Origin: Chamaelirium japonicum
Taxonomy: Eukaryota; Streptophyta; Magnoliopsida; Liliales; Melanthiaceae
Length of the DNA stretch: 64,000 nt
Reading direction: 5' to 3'
NCBI GenBank assembly: GCA_947650365.1
Contig: CANTAL010000197.1
Span: forward strand, 248,001 to 312,000
The position numbers were made by a program, and so were the translations under genes. Positions 12,639 through 27,427 of the stretch are shown here, one piece after another. Below the pieces are notes generated by a model, which did not search any database, was not told where the DNA came from, and was given only the letters and a program-made list of their open reading frames with translations. Each line of letters begins with the position of its first letter. Position 1 is the first letter of the stretch.

Positions 12639-14922
12639 ATTCATTCAAATGATCCATTCTAATTCATTCGTACGATCTATTCTAATTCATTCGAACAATC
12701 TATTCTAATTCATTCGTATGATCCATTCTAATTCATTCGCACGATCGATTCTAATTCATTTGAACGATCCATTCTAATTCATTCATACAATCCATTCTAA
12801 CTCTTTCTCAAGATTGTATCCATTCTAATTCATTCGTACGATCCACACTAATTCCTTCGTATGATCCATTCTAATTTATTCGTACGATCCATTCTAATTC
12901 ATTCATACGATCCATTCTAATTCATTCATACAATCTATTCTAATTCTTTTGCACGAATGTATCCATTCTAATTCCTTCGTACGATCAACCCTAATTCCTT
13001 CGTATGATCCATTCTAATTCATTCGCTCGAATGTATCCATTCTAATTCATTCGTACGATCCATTCTAATTCATTCGTACTATCCACCCTAATTCCTTCGT
13101 ATGATCCATTCTAATTCATTCGCACGAATGTATCCATTATAATTCATTCGTACGATCCATTCGAATTCATTCATACGATCCATTCTAATTCATTCATACG
13201 ATCCACTCTAATTCATTCGCACGAATGTATCCATTCTAATTCATTCGTACGATCCATTCTAATTAATTCGCACGATCCAATTTAATTCATTTGCACGATC
13301 CATTCTAATTCATTCGTACGATCTATTTTATTTCATTCGTACGATCCATTCTTACTCATTCGTACGATCCATTCTGATTCATTCACACGAATATATCCTC
13401 ATTCGTACGATCCATTCTAATTCATGTGCACGATCTATTCTAATTCATTTATACAATCCATTCTAATTCTTTCGCACCAATGTATCCATTCTATTTCATT
13501 CGTACAATCCACCCTAATTCCTTCGTATGATCCATTCTAATTCATTCGCACGAATGTATCCATTCTAATTCATTCGTACGATCCATTCGAATTCATTCAT
13601 ATGATCCATTCTAATTCATTCATACGATCCATTCTAATTTATTCGCACGAATGTATCCATTCTAATTCATTCATACGATCCATTCTAATTTATTCGCACA
13701 ATCTATTCTAATTCATTCATACGATCCATTCTAATTCATTCGCACGATCCATTCTAATTCATTCGCACAATCCATTCTAATTCATTCATACAATCCATTC
13801 TAATTCTTTTGCACGAAAGTATCCATTGAAATTCATTCGTACGATCCATTCTAATTCCTTCATATGATCCATTCTAATTCCTTCGTATGATCCGTTCTAT
13901 TTCCTTCGTATGATCCATTCTAATTCCTTCGTACGATCCATTCTAATTCATTACCATGAAAGTATCCATTCTAATTCGTACGTACGATCCATTCTAATTC
14001 ATTCATACGATCTATTCTAATTCATTCACCTGAATATATCCATTCTAATTCATTCGTACGATCCATTCTAATTCATTCGCACGGTCCATTCTAATTCATT
14101 CGTACGATCCATTATGATTCATTCATACGATCCATACTAATTCATTCGCACGAATGTATCCATTCTAATTCATTCGTGCGATCCATTCTAATTCATTCTA
14201 ATCCATTCTAATTCATTCGTACGATCCATTCTAATTTCATACGTACGATCCATTCTAATTCATTCATACGATCCATTCTAATTCATTCGCACGAATATAT
14301 CCATTCTAATTCATTCGTACGATCCATTCTAATTCATTCGCACGAATGTTTCCATTCTAATTCATTCTAATTCCTTCGTATGATTCATTCGTACGATCCA
14401 TTCTAATTCCTTCGCACGAAAATATCCATTTTAATTCATTCGTACGTACGATACATTCTAATTCATTCGCACGATCTATTCTAATTCATTCATACGATCC
14501 ATTCTAATTCATTCATACAATCCATTCTAATTCTTTCGTACGAATGTATCCATTCTAATTAATTCATACAATCCATTCTAATTCTTTCGCACGATCCATT
14601 CTAATTCCTTCGTACGATCCATTCTAATTCATTCGTATAATCCATTCTAATTCATTCGCACCATCCATTCTAATTCATTCATATGGTCCATTCTAATTCA
14701 TTTATACAATCCATTCTAATTCTTTCACACGAATGTATCCATTCTAATTCATTCGTACGATCCACCCTAATTCCTTCGTATGATCCATTCTAATTCATTC
14801 GCACGAATGTCTCCATTCTAATTCATTCGTACGATCCATTCGAATTCATTCATACGATCCATTCTAATTCATTCATACGTTCCATTCTAATTCATTTATA
14901 CGATCCATTCTAAGTCATTTAT
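12639..14922 (-). repeat. satellite block B4
   Basis: Orientation B, 2.3 kb. Contains the recurrent word CCACCCTAATTCCTTCGTAT (for example near 12843, 13075, 13505 and 14762) and CATTACCATGAA near 13960. It is a diverged copy of 27.43-29.6 kb and also resembles 53.6-55.6 kb. It ends in TCATTTATACGAATGAAAT. Confidence 0.9.
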
Positions 14923-15998
14923 ACGAATGAAATAGAATGGATCGTACGAATGAATTAAAATGGATCGTGCGAATGAATTAGAATGGATCGTGCGAATGAA
15001 TTAGAATGGATCGTACGAATGAGTAAGAATGGATCATACGAATGAAATAGAATGGATCGTATGAATGAATTAGAATGGATCGTACGAATGAATTAGAATG
15101 GATCGTGCGAATGAATTAGAATGGATCGTGCGAATGAATTATAATGGATCGTACGAATGAATTAGAATGGATCGTATGAATGAATTAGAATGGATCATGC
15201 GAATGAATTAGAATGGATCGTATGAATGAATTTGAATGGATCGTACGAATGAATTAGAATGGATACATTCGTGCGAATGAATTAGAATGGATCATACGAA
15301 GGAATTTGGGTGAATCGTACAAATGAATTAGAATAGATACATTCGTGCGAAAGAAATAGAATGGACTGTATGAATGAATTTGAATGGATCGTATGAATAA
15401 ATTAGAATGGATCGTATGAATGAATTAGAATGGATCATACAAAGGAATTAGAATGGATACATTCGTGCGAAAGAATTAGAAAGGATTGTATGAATGAATT
15501 AGAATGGATCGTATGAATGAATTAGAATGGATCATGCCAATGAATTAGAATGGATCGCACGAATGAATTTTAATGGAACGTATGAATGAATTAGAATGGA
15601 TCGTGCGAATGAATTAGAATGGATCGTACGAATAAATTAGAATGGATACATTCGTGCGAATGAATTAGAATGGATCGTACGATCAATTAGAATGGATACA
15701 TTTGTGCGAATGAATTAGAATGGATCATGCTAATGAATTAGAATGGATCGTATGAATGAATTAGAAGGGATCATACGAAGGAATTAGGGTGGATCGTACG
15801 AATGAATTAGATTGGAAACATTCGTGCGAAAGAATTAGAATAGATTGTATGAATGAATTAGAATGGATCGTGCAAATGAATTAGAATGGATCGTGCGAAT
15901 GAATTAGAATGGATCGTACGAATGAATTATAATAGATTGTGCGAATGAATTAGAATGGATCGTACGAATGAATTAGAATGGATTGTATGAATGAATTA
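14923..15998 (+). repeat. satellite block A5
   Basis: Orientation A, 1.1 kb, a diverged copy of about 4830-5958. Both hold GAATTATAATGG followed some units later by GGAATT(A/T)GGGTGAATCG (5219 and 15300). It ends in GAATTAGCACGATCC like A2. Confidence 0.9.
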
Positions 15999-18900
15999 GC
16001 ACGATCCATTCTAATTCTTTCGCACGAATGTATCCATTTTAATTCATTCATACGATCAATTCTAATTCATTCATACGATCCATTCTAATTCATTCCTACG
16101 ATCCATTCTAATTCATTAGCATGATCTATTCTAATTCATTCGCATGAATGTTTCCATTCTAATTCATTCGCACGAATGTAACCATTCTAATTCATTCGCA
16201 CGATCCAATCTAATTCATTCGCACAATCCATTCTAATTCATTCGTACGACCCATTCTATTTCATTCGTACGATCCATTCTTACTCATTCGTACGATCCAT
16301 TCTAATTCTTTCGCACGAATGTACCCATTCTAATTCATTCGTACGATCCCTTCTAATTGATTCGCACGATCCATTCTAATTCATTCATACGATTCATTCT
16401 AATTCATTTGTACGATCCATTCTAATTCATTCGTACGATCCATTCTAATTCATTAGCACGATCCATTCTAATTCATTTATACGATCCATTCTAATTCATA
16501 CGATCCATTCTAATTCATTCATACGATGCATTCTATTTTATTCGTATAATCCATTCTAATTCATTCATACGATCCATTCTATTTCATTCGTACGATCCAT
16601 TCTTACTCATTCGTACGATCATTTCTAATTCATTCGCACGATCCAATCATATTCATTCGTACGATCCATTCTAATTCATTCGTACAATCCATTCTATTTC
16701 ATTCGTACGATCCATTCTTACTCATTCGTACGATCCATTCTAATTCATTCGCATGAATTTATGCATTCTAATTCATTCGTACGATCCATTCTAATTCATT
16801 CGCACGATCCATTCTAATTCATTCATACGATCCATTCTAATTCATTCGTACGATCCATTCTAATTCATTCATATAAACCATTCTAAATCTTTCGCACGAA
16901 TGTATCCATTCTAATTCATTCGTACGATCCATTCTAATTCATTCGCACGATCCATTCTAATTCATTCATACGATCCATTCTAATTCATTTGTACGATCCA
17001 TTCTAATTCATACGTACGATTCATTCGAATTCATTCATACGATCCATTCTAATTCATTCATACGATCCATTCTAATTCATTCGCACGAATGTATCCATTC
17101 TAAATCAATCGTATAATCCATTCTAATTCATTCGCATGATCCAATCTAATTCATTCACACGATCCATTCTAATTCATTCGTACGATCCACTGTATTTCAT
17201 TCGTACAATCCATTCTTACTCACCATTCTAATTCATTCACACGAATGTATCCATTCTAATTCATTCGTACGATCCATTCTAATTCATTCGCACGATCCAT
17301 TCTAATTCATTCATACGATCCATTCTAATTCATTCGTACGATCCATTCTAATTCATTCATACAAACCATTCTATTTCATTCTTACGAACCATTCTTACTC
17401 ATTCATACGATCCATTCTAATTCATTCGCACGAATGTATCCATTCTAATTCATTCATACGATCCATTCTAATTCATTCGCACGATCCATTCTAATTAAAT
17501 CATACGATCCATTCTAATTCATTCGTACGATCCATTCTAATTCATTTGCACGATCCATTCTAATTCATTTGCACAATCTATTCTAATTCATTCGTACGAT
17601 CCATTCTAATTCATTAGCACGATCCATTCTAATTCATTCGTACGATCCATTCTATTTCTTTCGTACGATCCATTCTTACTGATTCGTACGATCCATTCTA
17701 ATTCATTCGCACGAATGTATCCATTCTAATTCGTTCGTACGATCCAGTCTAATTTATTCGCACGATCCATTCGAATTTATTCATACGATCCATTCTAATT
17801 CATTCATACGATCCATTCTAATTCATTCGCACGAATGTATCCATTCTAATTCATTTGTACGATCCATTCTAATTCATTCACACAATCTATTCTAATTCAT
17901 TCGTACGATCCATTCTAATTCATTAGCATGATCCATTCTAATTCATTCGTATGATCCATTCTATTTCATTCGTACGATCCATTCTTACCTATTTGTATGA
18001 TCCATTCTAATTCATTCGCACGAATGTATCCATTCTATTCTAATTCATTCGTACGATCCATTCTAATTCATTCGCACGATCCATTCTAATTCATTCATAC
18101 AATCTATTCTAATTCATTCATACGATCCATTCTAATTCATTCGCACGATCCATTCTAATTCATTCATACGATCCATTCTAATTCATTCATACAATCCATT
18201 CTAATTCTTTCGCACGAATGTATCCATTCTAATTCATTTGTACGATCCACCGTAATTCCTTCGTATTATCCATTCTAATTCATTCGCACGAATGTATCCA
18301 TTCTAATTCATTCGTACGGTCCATTCGAATTCATTCCTACGATCCATTCTAATTCATTCGTACGATCCATTCTAATTCATTAGCACGATCCATTCTAATT
18401 CAATCGTACGATCCATTCTATTTCATTCGTATAATCTATTCTAACTCATTCGTACGATCCATTCAAATTCATTCACACGAATGAATCCATTCTAATTCAT
18501 TCGTACGATCCATTCTAATTCATTCGCACGAACCATTCTAATACATTCGTACGATCCATTCTAATTCATTCGTACAATCCATTTTAATTCATTCGCACAA
18601 TCTATTCTAATTCATTCGTACGATCCATTCTAATTCATTAGCACGATCCATTCTAATTCATTCGTATGATCCGTTCTATTTCATTCGTACGATCCATTCT
18701 TACTCATTCGTACGATCCATTCTAATTCATTCGCACGAATGTATCCATTCTAATTCATTCGTACGATCGATTCTAATTCATTCGTATGATCCATTCTAAT
18801 TCATTCGCACGATCCATTCAAATTCATTCGCACGATCCATTCTAATTCATTCGTACGATCTATTCTAATTCATTCGTATAATCCATTCTAATTCATTAGC

Positions 18901-21900
18901 ACTATCCATTCTAATTCATTCATACGATCTATTCTAATTTATACGATCCATTCTAATTCATTCATAAGATCCATTCTATTTCATTCGTATGATCCATTCT
19001 AATTCATTCATATGATCCATTCTATTTCATTCGTACGATCCATTCTTACTTATTCGTACGATCCAATCTAATTCATTCGCACGATCCAATCATATTCATT
19101 CATACGATCCATTCTAATTCATTCGTACGATCCATTCTATATCATTCATACGATCCATTCTTACTCATTCGTACGATCCATTCTAATTCATTCGCACGAA
19201 TGTATCCATTCTAATTCATTCGTACGATCCATTCTAATTCATTCGCACGATCCATTCTACTTCATTCATACGATCCATTCTAATTCGTTCATACAAACCA
19301 TTCTAATTCATTCAAACGATCCATTCTAATTCATTCATACGATCCATTCTAATTCATTCATACGATCCATTCTATTTCATTCGTACGAACCATTCTTACT
19401 CATTCATACGATCCATTCTAATTCATTCGCACGAATGTATCCATTCTAATTCATTCGTACGATCCATTCTAATTCATTCGCACGATCCATTCTAATTAAA
19501 TCATATGATCCATTCTAATTCATTCGTACGATCCATTCTAATTTATTCGCACAATCTATTCTAATTCATTCGTACGATCCATTCTAATTCATTAGCACGA
19601 TCCATTCTAATTCATTCGTACGATCCAATCTATTTCTTTCGTACGATCCATTCTTACTGATTCGTATGTTCCATTCTAATTCATTCGCACGAATGTATCC
19701 ATTCTAATTCGTTCGTACGATCCATTCTAATTCATTCGCACGATCCATTCGAATTCATTCATACGATCCATTCCAATTCATTCATACGATCCATTCTAAT
19801 TCATTCGCACGAATGTATCCATTCTAATTCATTCGTATGATCCATTCTAATTCATTCACACAATCTATTCTAATTCATTCGTACGATACATTCTAATTCA
19901 TTAGCACGATCCATTCTAATTCATTCGTACGATCCATTCTATTTCATTTGTACGATCTATTCTTACCTATTCGTACGATCCATTCTAATTTATTCGCACG
20001 AATGTATCCATTCTATTCTAATTCATTCGTACGATCTATTCTAATTCATTCGCATGATCCATTCTAATTCATTCATACAATCTATTCTAATTCATTCATA
20101 CGATCCATTCTAATTCATTCGCACGATCCATTCTAATTCATTCATACGATCCATTCTAATTCATTGATACAATCCATTCTAATTCTTTCACACGAATGTA
20201 TCCATTCTAATTCATTTGTACGATCCACCCTAATTCCTTCGTATGATCCATTCTAATTCATTCGCACGAATGTATCCATTCTAATTCATTCGTACAGTCC
20301 ATTCGAATTCATTCCTACGATCCATTCTAATTCATTCATACGATCCATTCTAATTCATTCATACGATCTATTCTAATTCATTCGCACGAATGTATTAATT
20401 CGCACGAATGTATTCATTCGCACAATCTATTCTAATTCATTCGTACGATCCATTCTAATTCATTAGCACGATCCATTCTAATTCATTCGTAAGATCCATT
20501 CTATTTCATTCGTATGATCTATTCTAACTCGTTCGTACGATCCATTCAAATTCATTCACACGAATGAATCCTTTCTAATTCATTCGTACGATCCATTCTA
20601 ATTCATTCGCATAAACCATTCTAATTCATTCGTACGATCCATTCTAATTCATTCGTACGATCCATTCTAATTCATTCACACAGTCTATTCTAATTCATTC
20701 GTACGATCTATTCTAATTCATTAGCACGATCCATTCTAATTCATTCGTATGATCCGTTCTATTTCATTCGTACGATCCATTCTTACTCATTCGTACGATC
20801 CATTCTAATTCATTCGCACGAATGTATCCATTCTAATTCATTCGTACGATCCATTCTAATTCATTCATACGATCCATTCTAATTCATTCGTACGATCCAT
20901 TCTAATTCATTCGCACGATCCATTCTAATTCATTCGCACGATCCATTCTAATTCATTCGTACGATCCATTCTAATTCATCCGTACAATCAATTCTAATTC
21001 ATTAGCACTATCCATTCTAATTCATTCATACGATCTATTCTAATTTATACGATCCATTCTAATTCATTCATACGATCCATTCTATTTCATTCGTATGATC
21101 CAGTTAATTCATTCATATGATCCATTCTATTTCATTCGCACGATCCATTCTTACTTATTCGTACGATCCAATCTAATTCCTTCGCACGATCCAATCATAT
21201 TCATTCGTATGATCCATTCTAATTCATTCGTACGATCCATTCTATTTCATTCATATGATCCATTCTTACTCATTCGTACGATCTATTCTAATTCATTCGC
21301 ACGAATATATCCATTCTAATTCATTCGTACGATCCATTGTAATTCATTCGCACGATCCATTCTAATTCATTCATACGATCCATTCTAATTCATTCGTACG
21401 ATCCATTCTAATTCAATCATACAAACCATTCTAAATCTTTCGCACGAATGTATCCATTCTAATTCATTCGTACGATCCATTCTAATTCATTCGCACGATC
21501 CATTCTAATTCATTCATATGATCCATTCTAATTCATTTGTACGATCCATTCTAATTCATACGTACGATTCATTCGAATTCATTCATACGATCCATTCTAA
21601 TTCATTCATACGATCCATTCTAATTCATTCGCACGAATGTATCCATTCTAAATCATTCGTATGATCCATTCTAATTCATTTGCATGATCCAATCTAATTC
21701 ATTCGCACGATCCATTCTAATTCATTCGTACGATCCATTCTATTTCATTCGTATAATCCAATCTTACTCACTATTCTAATTCATTCGCACGAATGTATCC
21801 ATTCTAATTCATTCGTACGATCCATTCTAATTCATTTGCACGATCCATTCTAATTCATTCATACGATCCATTCTAATTCATACGTACGATCCATTCTAAT

Positions 21901-24900
21901 TCATTAATACGATCCATTCTATTTCATTCGTACGATCCATTCTTACTCATTCATACGATCCATTCTAATTCATTCGCACGAATGTATCCATTCTAATTCA
22001 TTCGTACGATCCATTCTAATTCATTCGCACGATCCATTCTAATTAAATCATACGATCTATTCTAATTCATTCGTACGATCCATTCTAATTCATTCGCACA
22101 ATTTATTCTAATTCATTCGTACGATCCATTCTAATTCATTAGCACGATCCATTCTAATTCATTCGTACGATGCATTCTATTTCTTTCGTACGATCCATTC
22201 TTACTGATTCGTACGATCCATTCTAATTCATTCGCACGAATGTATCCATTCTAATTCGTTCGTACGATCCATTCTAATTCATTCGCACGATCCATTTGAA
22301 TTCATTCATACGATCCATTCTAATTCATTCATACGATCCATTCTAATTCATTCGCACGAATGTATCCATTCTAATTCATTCGTACGATCCATTCTAATTC
22401 ATTCACACAATCTATTCTAATTCATTCATACGATCCATTCTAATTCATTAGCACGATCCATTCTAATTCATTCGTACGATCCATTCTATTTCATTCGTAC
22501 GATCCATTCTTACCTATTCGTACGATCCATTCTAATTCATTCGCACGAATGTATCCATTCTATTCTAATTCATTCGTACGATCTATTCTAATTCATTCGC
22601 ACGATCCATTCTAATTCATTCATATAATCCATTCTAATTCATTCATACGATCCATTCTAATTCATTCGCACGATCCATTCTAATTCATTCATACGATCCA
22701 TTCTAATTCATTCATACAATCCATTCTAATTCTTTCGCACGAATATATCCATTCTAATTCATTTGTACGATCCACCCTAATTCCTTCGTATGATCCATAC
22801 TAATTCATTCGCACGAATGTATCCATTCTAATTCATTCGTACGGTCCATTCGAATACATTCCTACGATCCATTCTAATTCATTCATACGATCCATTCTAA
22901 TTCATTCATACGATCTATTCTAATTCATTCGCACGAATGTATTCATTCGCACAATCTATTCTAATTCATTCGTACGATCCATTCTAATTCATTAGCACGA
23001 TCCATTCTAATTCATTCGTACGATCCATTCTATTTCATTCGTATGATCTATTCTAACTCATTCGTACGATCCATTCGAATTCATTCACACGAATGAATCC
23101 ATTCTAATTCATTCGTACGATCCATTCTAATTCATTCGCACGAACCATTCTAATTCATTCATACGATCCATTCTAATTCATTCATACGATCCATTCTAAT
23201 TCATTCGCACAATCTATTCTAATTCATTCGTACGATCCATTCTAATTCATTAGCATGATCCATTCTAATTCATTCGTATGATCCGTTCTACTTCATTCGT
23301 ACGATCCACTCTTACTCATTCGTACGATCCATTCTAATTCATTCGCACGAATGTATCCATTCTAATTCATTCGTACGATCCATTCTAATTCATTCGTACG
23401 ATCCATTCTAATTCATTCGCACGATCTATTCTAATTCATTCGTACGATCCATTCTAATTCATTCGTACGATCCATTCTAATTCATTCGTACAATCCATTC
23501 TAATTCATTAGCACTATCCATTCTAATTCATTCATACGATCTATTCTAATTTATATGATCTATTCTAATTCGTTCATACTATCCATTCTATTTCATTCGT
23601 ATGATCCATTCTAATTCATTCATATGATCCATTCTATTTCATTCGTACGATCCATTCTTACTCATTCGTACGTTCCAATCTAGTTCATTCGCACGATCCA
23701 ATCATATTCATTCGTACGATCCATTCTAATTCATTCGTACGATCCATTCTATTTCATTCATACGATCCATTCTTACTCATTCGTACGATCCATTCTAATT
23801 CATTCGCACGAATGTATCCATTCTAATTCACTCGTACGATCCAATCTAATTCCTTCGCACGATCCTTTCTAATTCATTCATACGATCCATTCTAATTCAT
23901 TCGTACGATCCATTCTAATTCATTCATACAATCAATTCTAATTCTTTTGCACGAATGTATCCATTCTAATTCATTCATACGACCCATTCTAATTCATTCG
24001 CACGATCCATTCTAATTCATTCATACGATCCATTCTAATTCATTCATACGATCCATTCTAATTCATACGTACGATCCATTCGAATTCATTCATACGATCC
24101 AGTCTAATTCTTTCATACGATCGATACTAATTCATTCGCACGAATGTATCCATTCTAATTCATTCGTACGATCCATTCTAATTCATTCGCACGATCCAAT
24201 CTAATTCATTCGCACAATCTATTCTAATTCGTTCGTACGATCCATTCTATTTCATTCGTACGATCCATTCTTACTCAATCGTACGATCCATTCTATTTCA
24301 TTCGTACGATCCATTCTTACTTATTCGTACGATCCATTCTAATTCGTTCGCACGAATGTATCCATTCTAATTCATTCGTACGATCCATTCTAATTCATTC
24401 GCACGATCCATTCTAATTCATTCATACGATCCATTCTAATTCATTCATATGATCCATTCTAATTCATTCGCATGAATGTATCAATTCTAATTCATTCGTA
24501 CGATCTATTCTAATTCAATCGCACAACCTATTATAATTCATTCGTACGATCCATTCTAATTCATTAGCACGATCCATTCTAATTCATTCGTACGATCCAT
24601 TCTATTTCATTCGTACGATCCATTCTTACTCATTCGTACAATCCATTCTAATTCATTCGCACGAATGTATCCATTCTATTCTAATTCATTCGTACGATCC
24701 ATTCTAATTCATTCGCACGATCCATTCTAATTCATTCATACGATCCATTCTAATTAATTCGTACGATCCAGTTTAATTCATTCGCACGATCCATTCTACA
24801 TTCATACTATCCATTCTAATTCATTCATACAATCCATTCTAATTCTTTCGCACGAATGTATCCATTCTAATTCATTCGTACGATCCACCCTAATTCCTTT

Positions 24901-26738
24901 GTACGATCCATTCTAATTCATTCGGATGAATGTATCCATTCTAATTCATTCATACGATCCATTTGAATTCATTCATACGATCCATTCTAATTCATTCATG
25001 CGATCCATTCTAATTCATTCGCACGAATGTATTCATTCGAACAATCTATTCTAATTCATTCGTACGATCCATTCTAATTCATTAGCACGATCCATTCTAA
25101 TTCATTCGTACGATCCATTCTATTTCATTCGTACGATCCATTCTTACTCATTCGTACGATCCATTCTAATTCATTCGCACGAATGTATCCATTCTAATTC
25201 AGTCATACGATCCATTCTAATTCATTCGCACGATCCATTCTAATTCATTCATACGATCAATTCTAATTCATTCGTACGATCCATTCTAATTTATTCGCAC
25301 AATCTATTCTAAGTCATTCGTACGATCCATTCTAATTCTTTAGCACGATCCATTCTAATTCATTCGTACGATCCATTCTATTTCATTCGTACGATCCATT
25401 CTTACTCATTCGTACGATCCATTCTAATTCATTCGCATGAATGTATCCATTCTAATTCATTTGCATGAATGTATCTTTTCTAATTCATTTGTACGATCCA
25501 TTCTAATTCATTCGTACGATCCATTCTAATTCATTCGTACGATCCATTCTAATTCATTCGTACGATCCATTCTAATTCATTCGCACGATCCATTCTAATT
25601 CATTCATACGATCCATTCTAATTCATTCATACAATCCATTCTAATTCTTTCGCACGAATGTATCCATTCTAATTCATTCGTACAATCCACCCTAATTCCT
25701 TAGTATGATCCATTCTAATTCACTCGTATAATCCATTCGAATTCATTTATGCCATCCATTCTAATTCATTCGCACGATCCATTCTAATTCATTCATACGA
25801 TCCATTCTAATTCATTCGTACGATCCATTCTAATTCATTCGCACGATCCATTCTAATTCATTCGCATGATTCATTCTAATTCCTTCGTACGATACATTCT
25901 ATTTCATTTGTATGATCCATTCTAATTCCTTCGTACGATCCATTCTAATTCATTCCCATGAATGTATCGATTCTAATTCATACGTATGATCTATTCTTAC
26001 TCATTCGTACTATCCATTCTAATTCATTCGCACGATCCATTCTAATTCATTTGCACGATCCATTCTAATTCATTCATACAATCCATTCTAATTCTTTTGC
26101 ATGAATGTATCCATTCTAATTCATTCGTACGATCCATTCTAATTCCTTCGTTCGATCCATTATAATTCCTTCGTACGATCCATTCTAATTCCTTCGTACG
26201 ATCCATTCTATTTCATTCGTATGATCCATTCTAATTACTTCGTACGATCCATTCTAATTCATTCCCATGAATGTATCCATTCTAATTCCTTCGTACGATT
26301 CATTCTAATTCATTTGTACGATCCATTCTTTCATATGTATCCATTCTAATTTATTCGTACGATCCATTCTAATTCATTCGCCCGATCCATTCTAATTCAT
26401 TCGTACGATCCATTCTAATTCATTCATACGATCCATTCTAATTCATTCGCACGATCCATTCTAATTCATTCTTACGATCCATTCTAATTCTTTCGTACGA
26501 TCAATTGTAATTCATTCGCTCAATCTATTCTAATTCATTCGTACGATCCATTCTAATTCATTAGCACGATCCATTCTAATTTATTCATACGATCCATTCT
26601 ATTTCATTCGTACGATCCATTCTTACTCGTTCGTACGATCCATTCTAATTCATTCGCACGATCCATTCTAATTCATTCATACGATCCATTCTATTTCATT
26701 CGTACGATCCATTCTTACTCATTCGTACGATCCATTCA
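15999..26738 (-). repeat. satellite block B5, longest unbroken polarity run
   Basis: Orientation B for 10.7 kb. Higher-order markers repeat: CAATCATATTC at 16644, 19087, 21192 and 23699; CCATTCTATTC doublets at about 18027, 20013, 22558 and 24676; CTAATTTATA near 18936, 21038 and 23547. These give a period of about 2.0-2.5 kb and suggest a superunit of about 4.5 kb. It ends in CATTCATGGGAATG (26733-26746). Confidence 0.93.
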
Positions 26739-26868
26739 TGGGAATGAATTAGAATGGATCATACGAAAGAATTAGAAAGGATCGTACAAATGAATTAGAA
26801 TAGATTGTGCGAATATATTAGAATGGATCATATGAATGAATTAGAATGGATTGTGCTAATGAGTAAGA
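26739..26868 (+). repeat. satellite block A6 (short)
   Basis: About 130 bp of orientation A, a close copy of 11998-12126, including GAAAGAATTAGAAAGG and the ending GAGTAAGATCAATTC. Confidence 0.88.
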
Positions 26869-26901
26869 TCAATTCGTACTCATTCGTACGATCCATTCTA
26901 A
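26869..26901 (-). repeat. satellite micro-block B6
   Basis: About 33 bp of orientation B between two A segments, forming the left arm of the palindrome at 26880-26923. Confidence 0.87.
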
Positions 26902-26923
26902 TTAGAATGGATCGTACGAATGA
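26880..26923. repeat. perfect 44-bp palindrome at a B-to-A switch
   Basis: Arms of 22 bp without a spacer meet at TTCTAATTAGAA (centre 26901/26902). It is the homologue of 12141-12180 and is two base pairs longer on each side, so perfect symmetry has survived or been restored in both copies. Confidence 0.95.
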
Positions 26924-27427
26924 ATTAGAATGGATCGTATGAATGAATTAGAATGGATCGTGCGAATGAATTAGAATGGATCGTACGAATAAATTAGAAT
27001 GGATACATTCGTGCGAAAGAATTAGAATGGATTGTTTGAATAAATTAGAATGGATCGTACGAATGAATTAGAATGGATCGTATGAATGAATTAGAATGGA
27101 TCGTGCGAATGAATTAGAATGGATCGTATGAATGAAATAGAATGGATCATACGAATGAATTAGAATGGATCATGCAAATGAATTAGATTGGATCGTGCGA
27201 ATGGATCGTATGAATGAATTAGAATGGATCATACGAATGAATTAGAATGTATTGTACGAATGAATTAGAATAGATTGCGCGAATGATTTTGAATGGATCG
27301 TACGAATAAATTAGAATGGATCGTACGAATGAATTAGAATGGATCGTATGAATGAACTAGAATGGATCGTACGAATGAATTAGAATGGATACATTCGTGC
27401 GAAAGAATTAGAATGGATCGTGCTAAT
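26902..27427 (+). repeat. satellite block A7
   Basis: Orientation A, about 530 bp, the counterpart of A4. Shares the shortened unit near 27190-27210 and the exit GATCGTGCTAATTCATTC. Confidence 0.9.

Larger units (their letters stand above)
9000..14920. repeat. segmental duplication D2, left copy
   Basis: Corresponds to about 23300-29640. Offsets: CTAATTTATA 9246/23547 (14.30 kb), doublet 10327/24676 (14.35), TATGTATCC joint near 11588/26331 (14.74), 12141/26882 palindrome (14.74), 12639/27428 switch (14.79). Confidence 0.85.

Noticed and set aside
21095..21319. 74-codon open frame on +
   Set aside because: Same satellite read-through. It opens because CTATTTC and CTTACTC variants replace CTAATTC in the stop phase, and it closes at the next normal unit.
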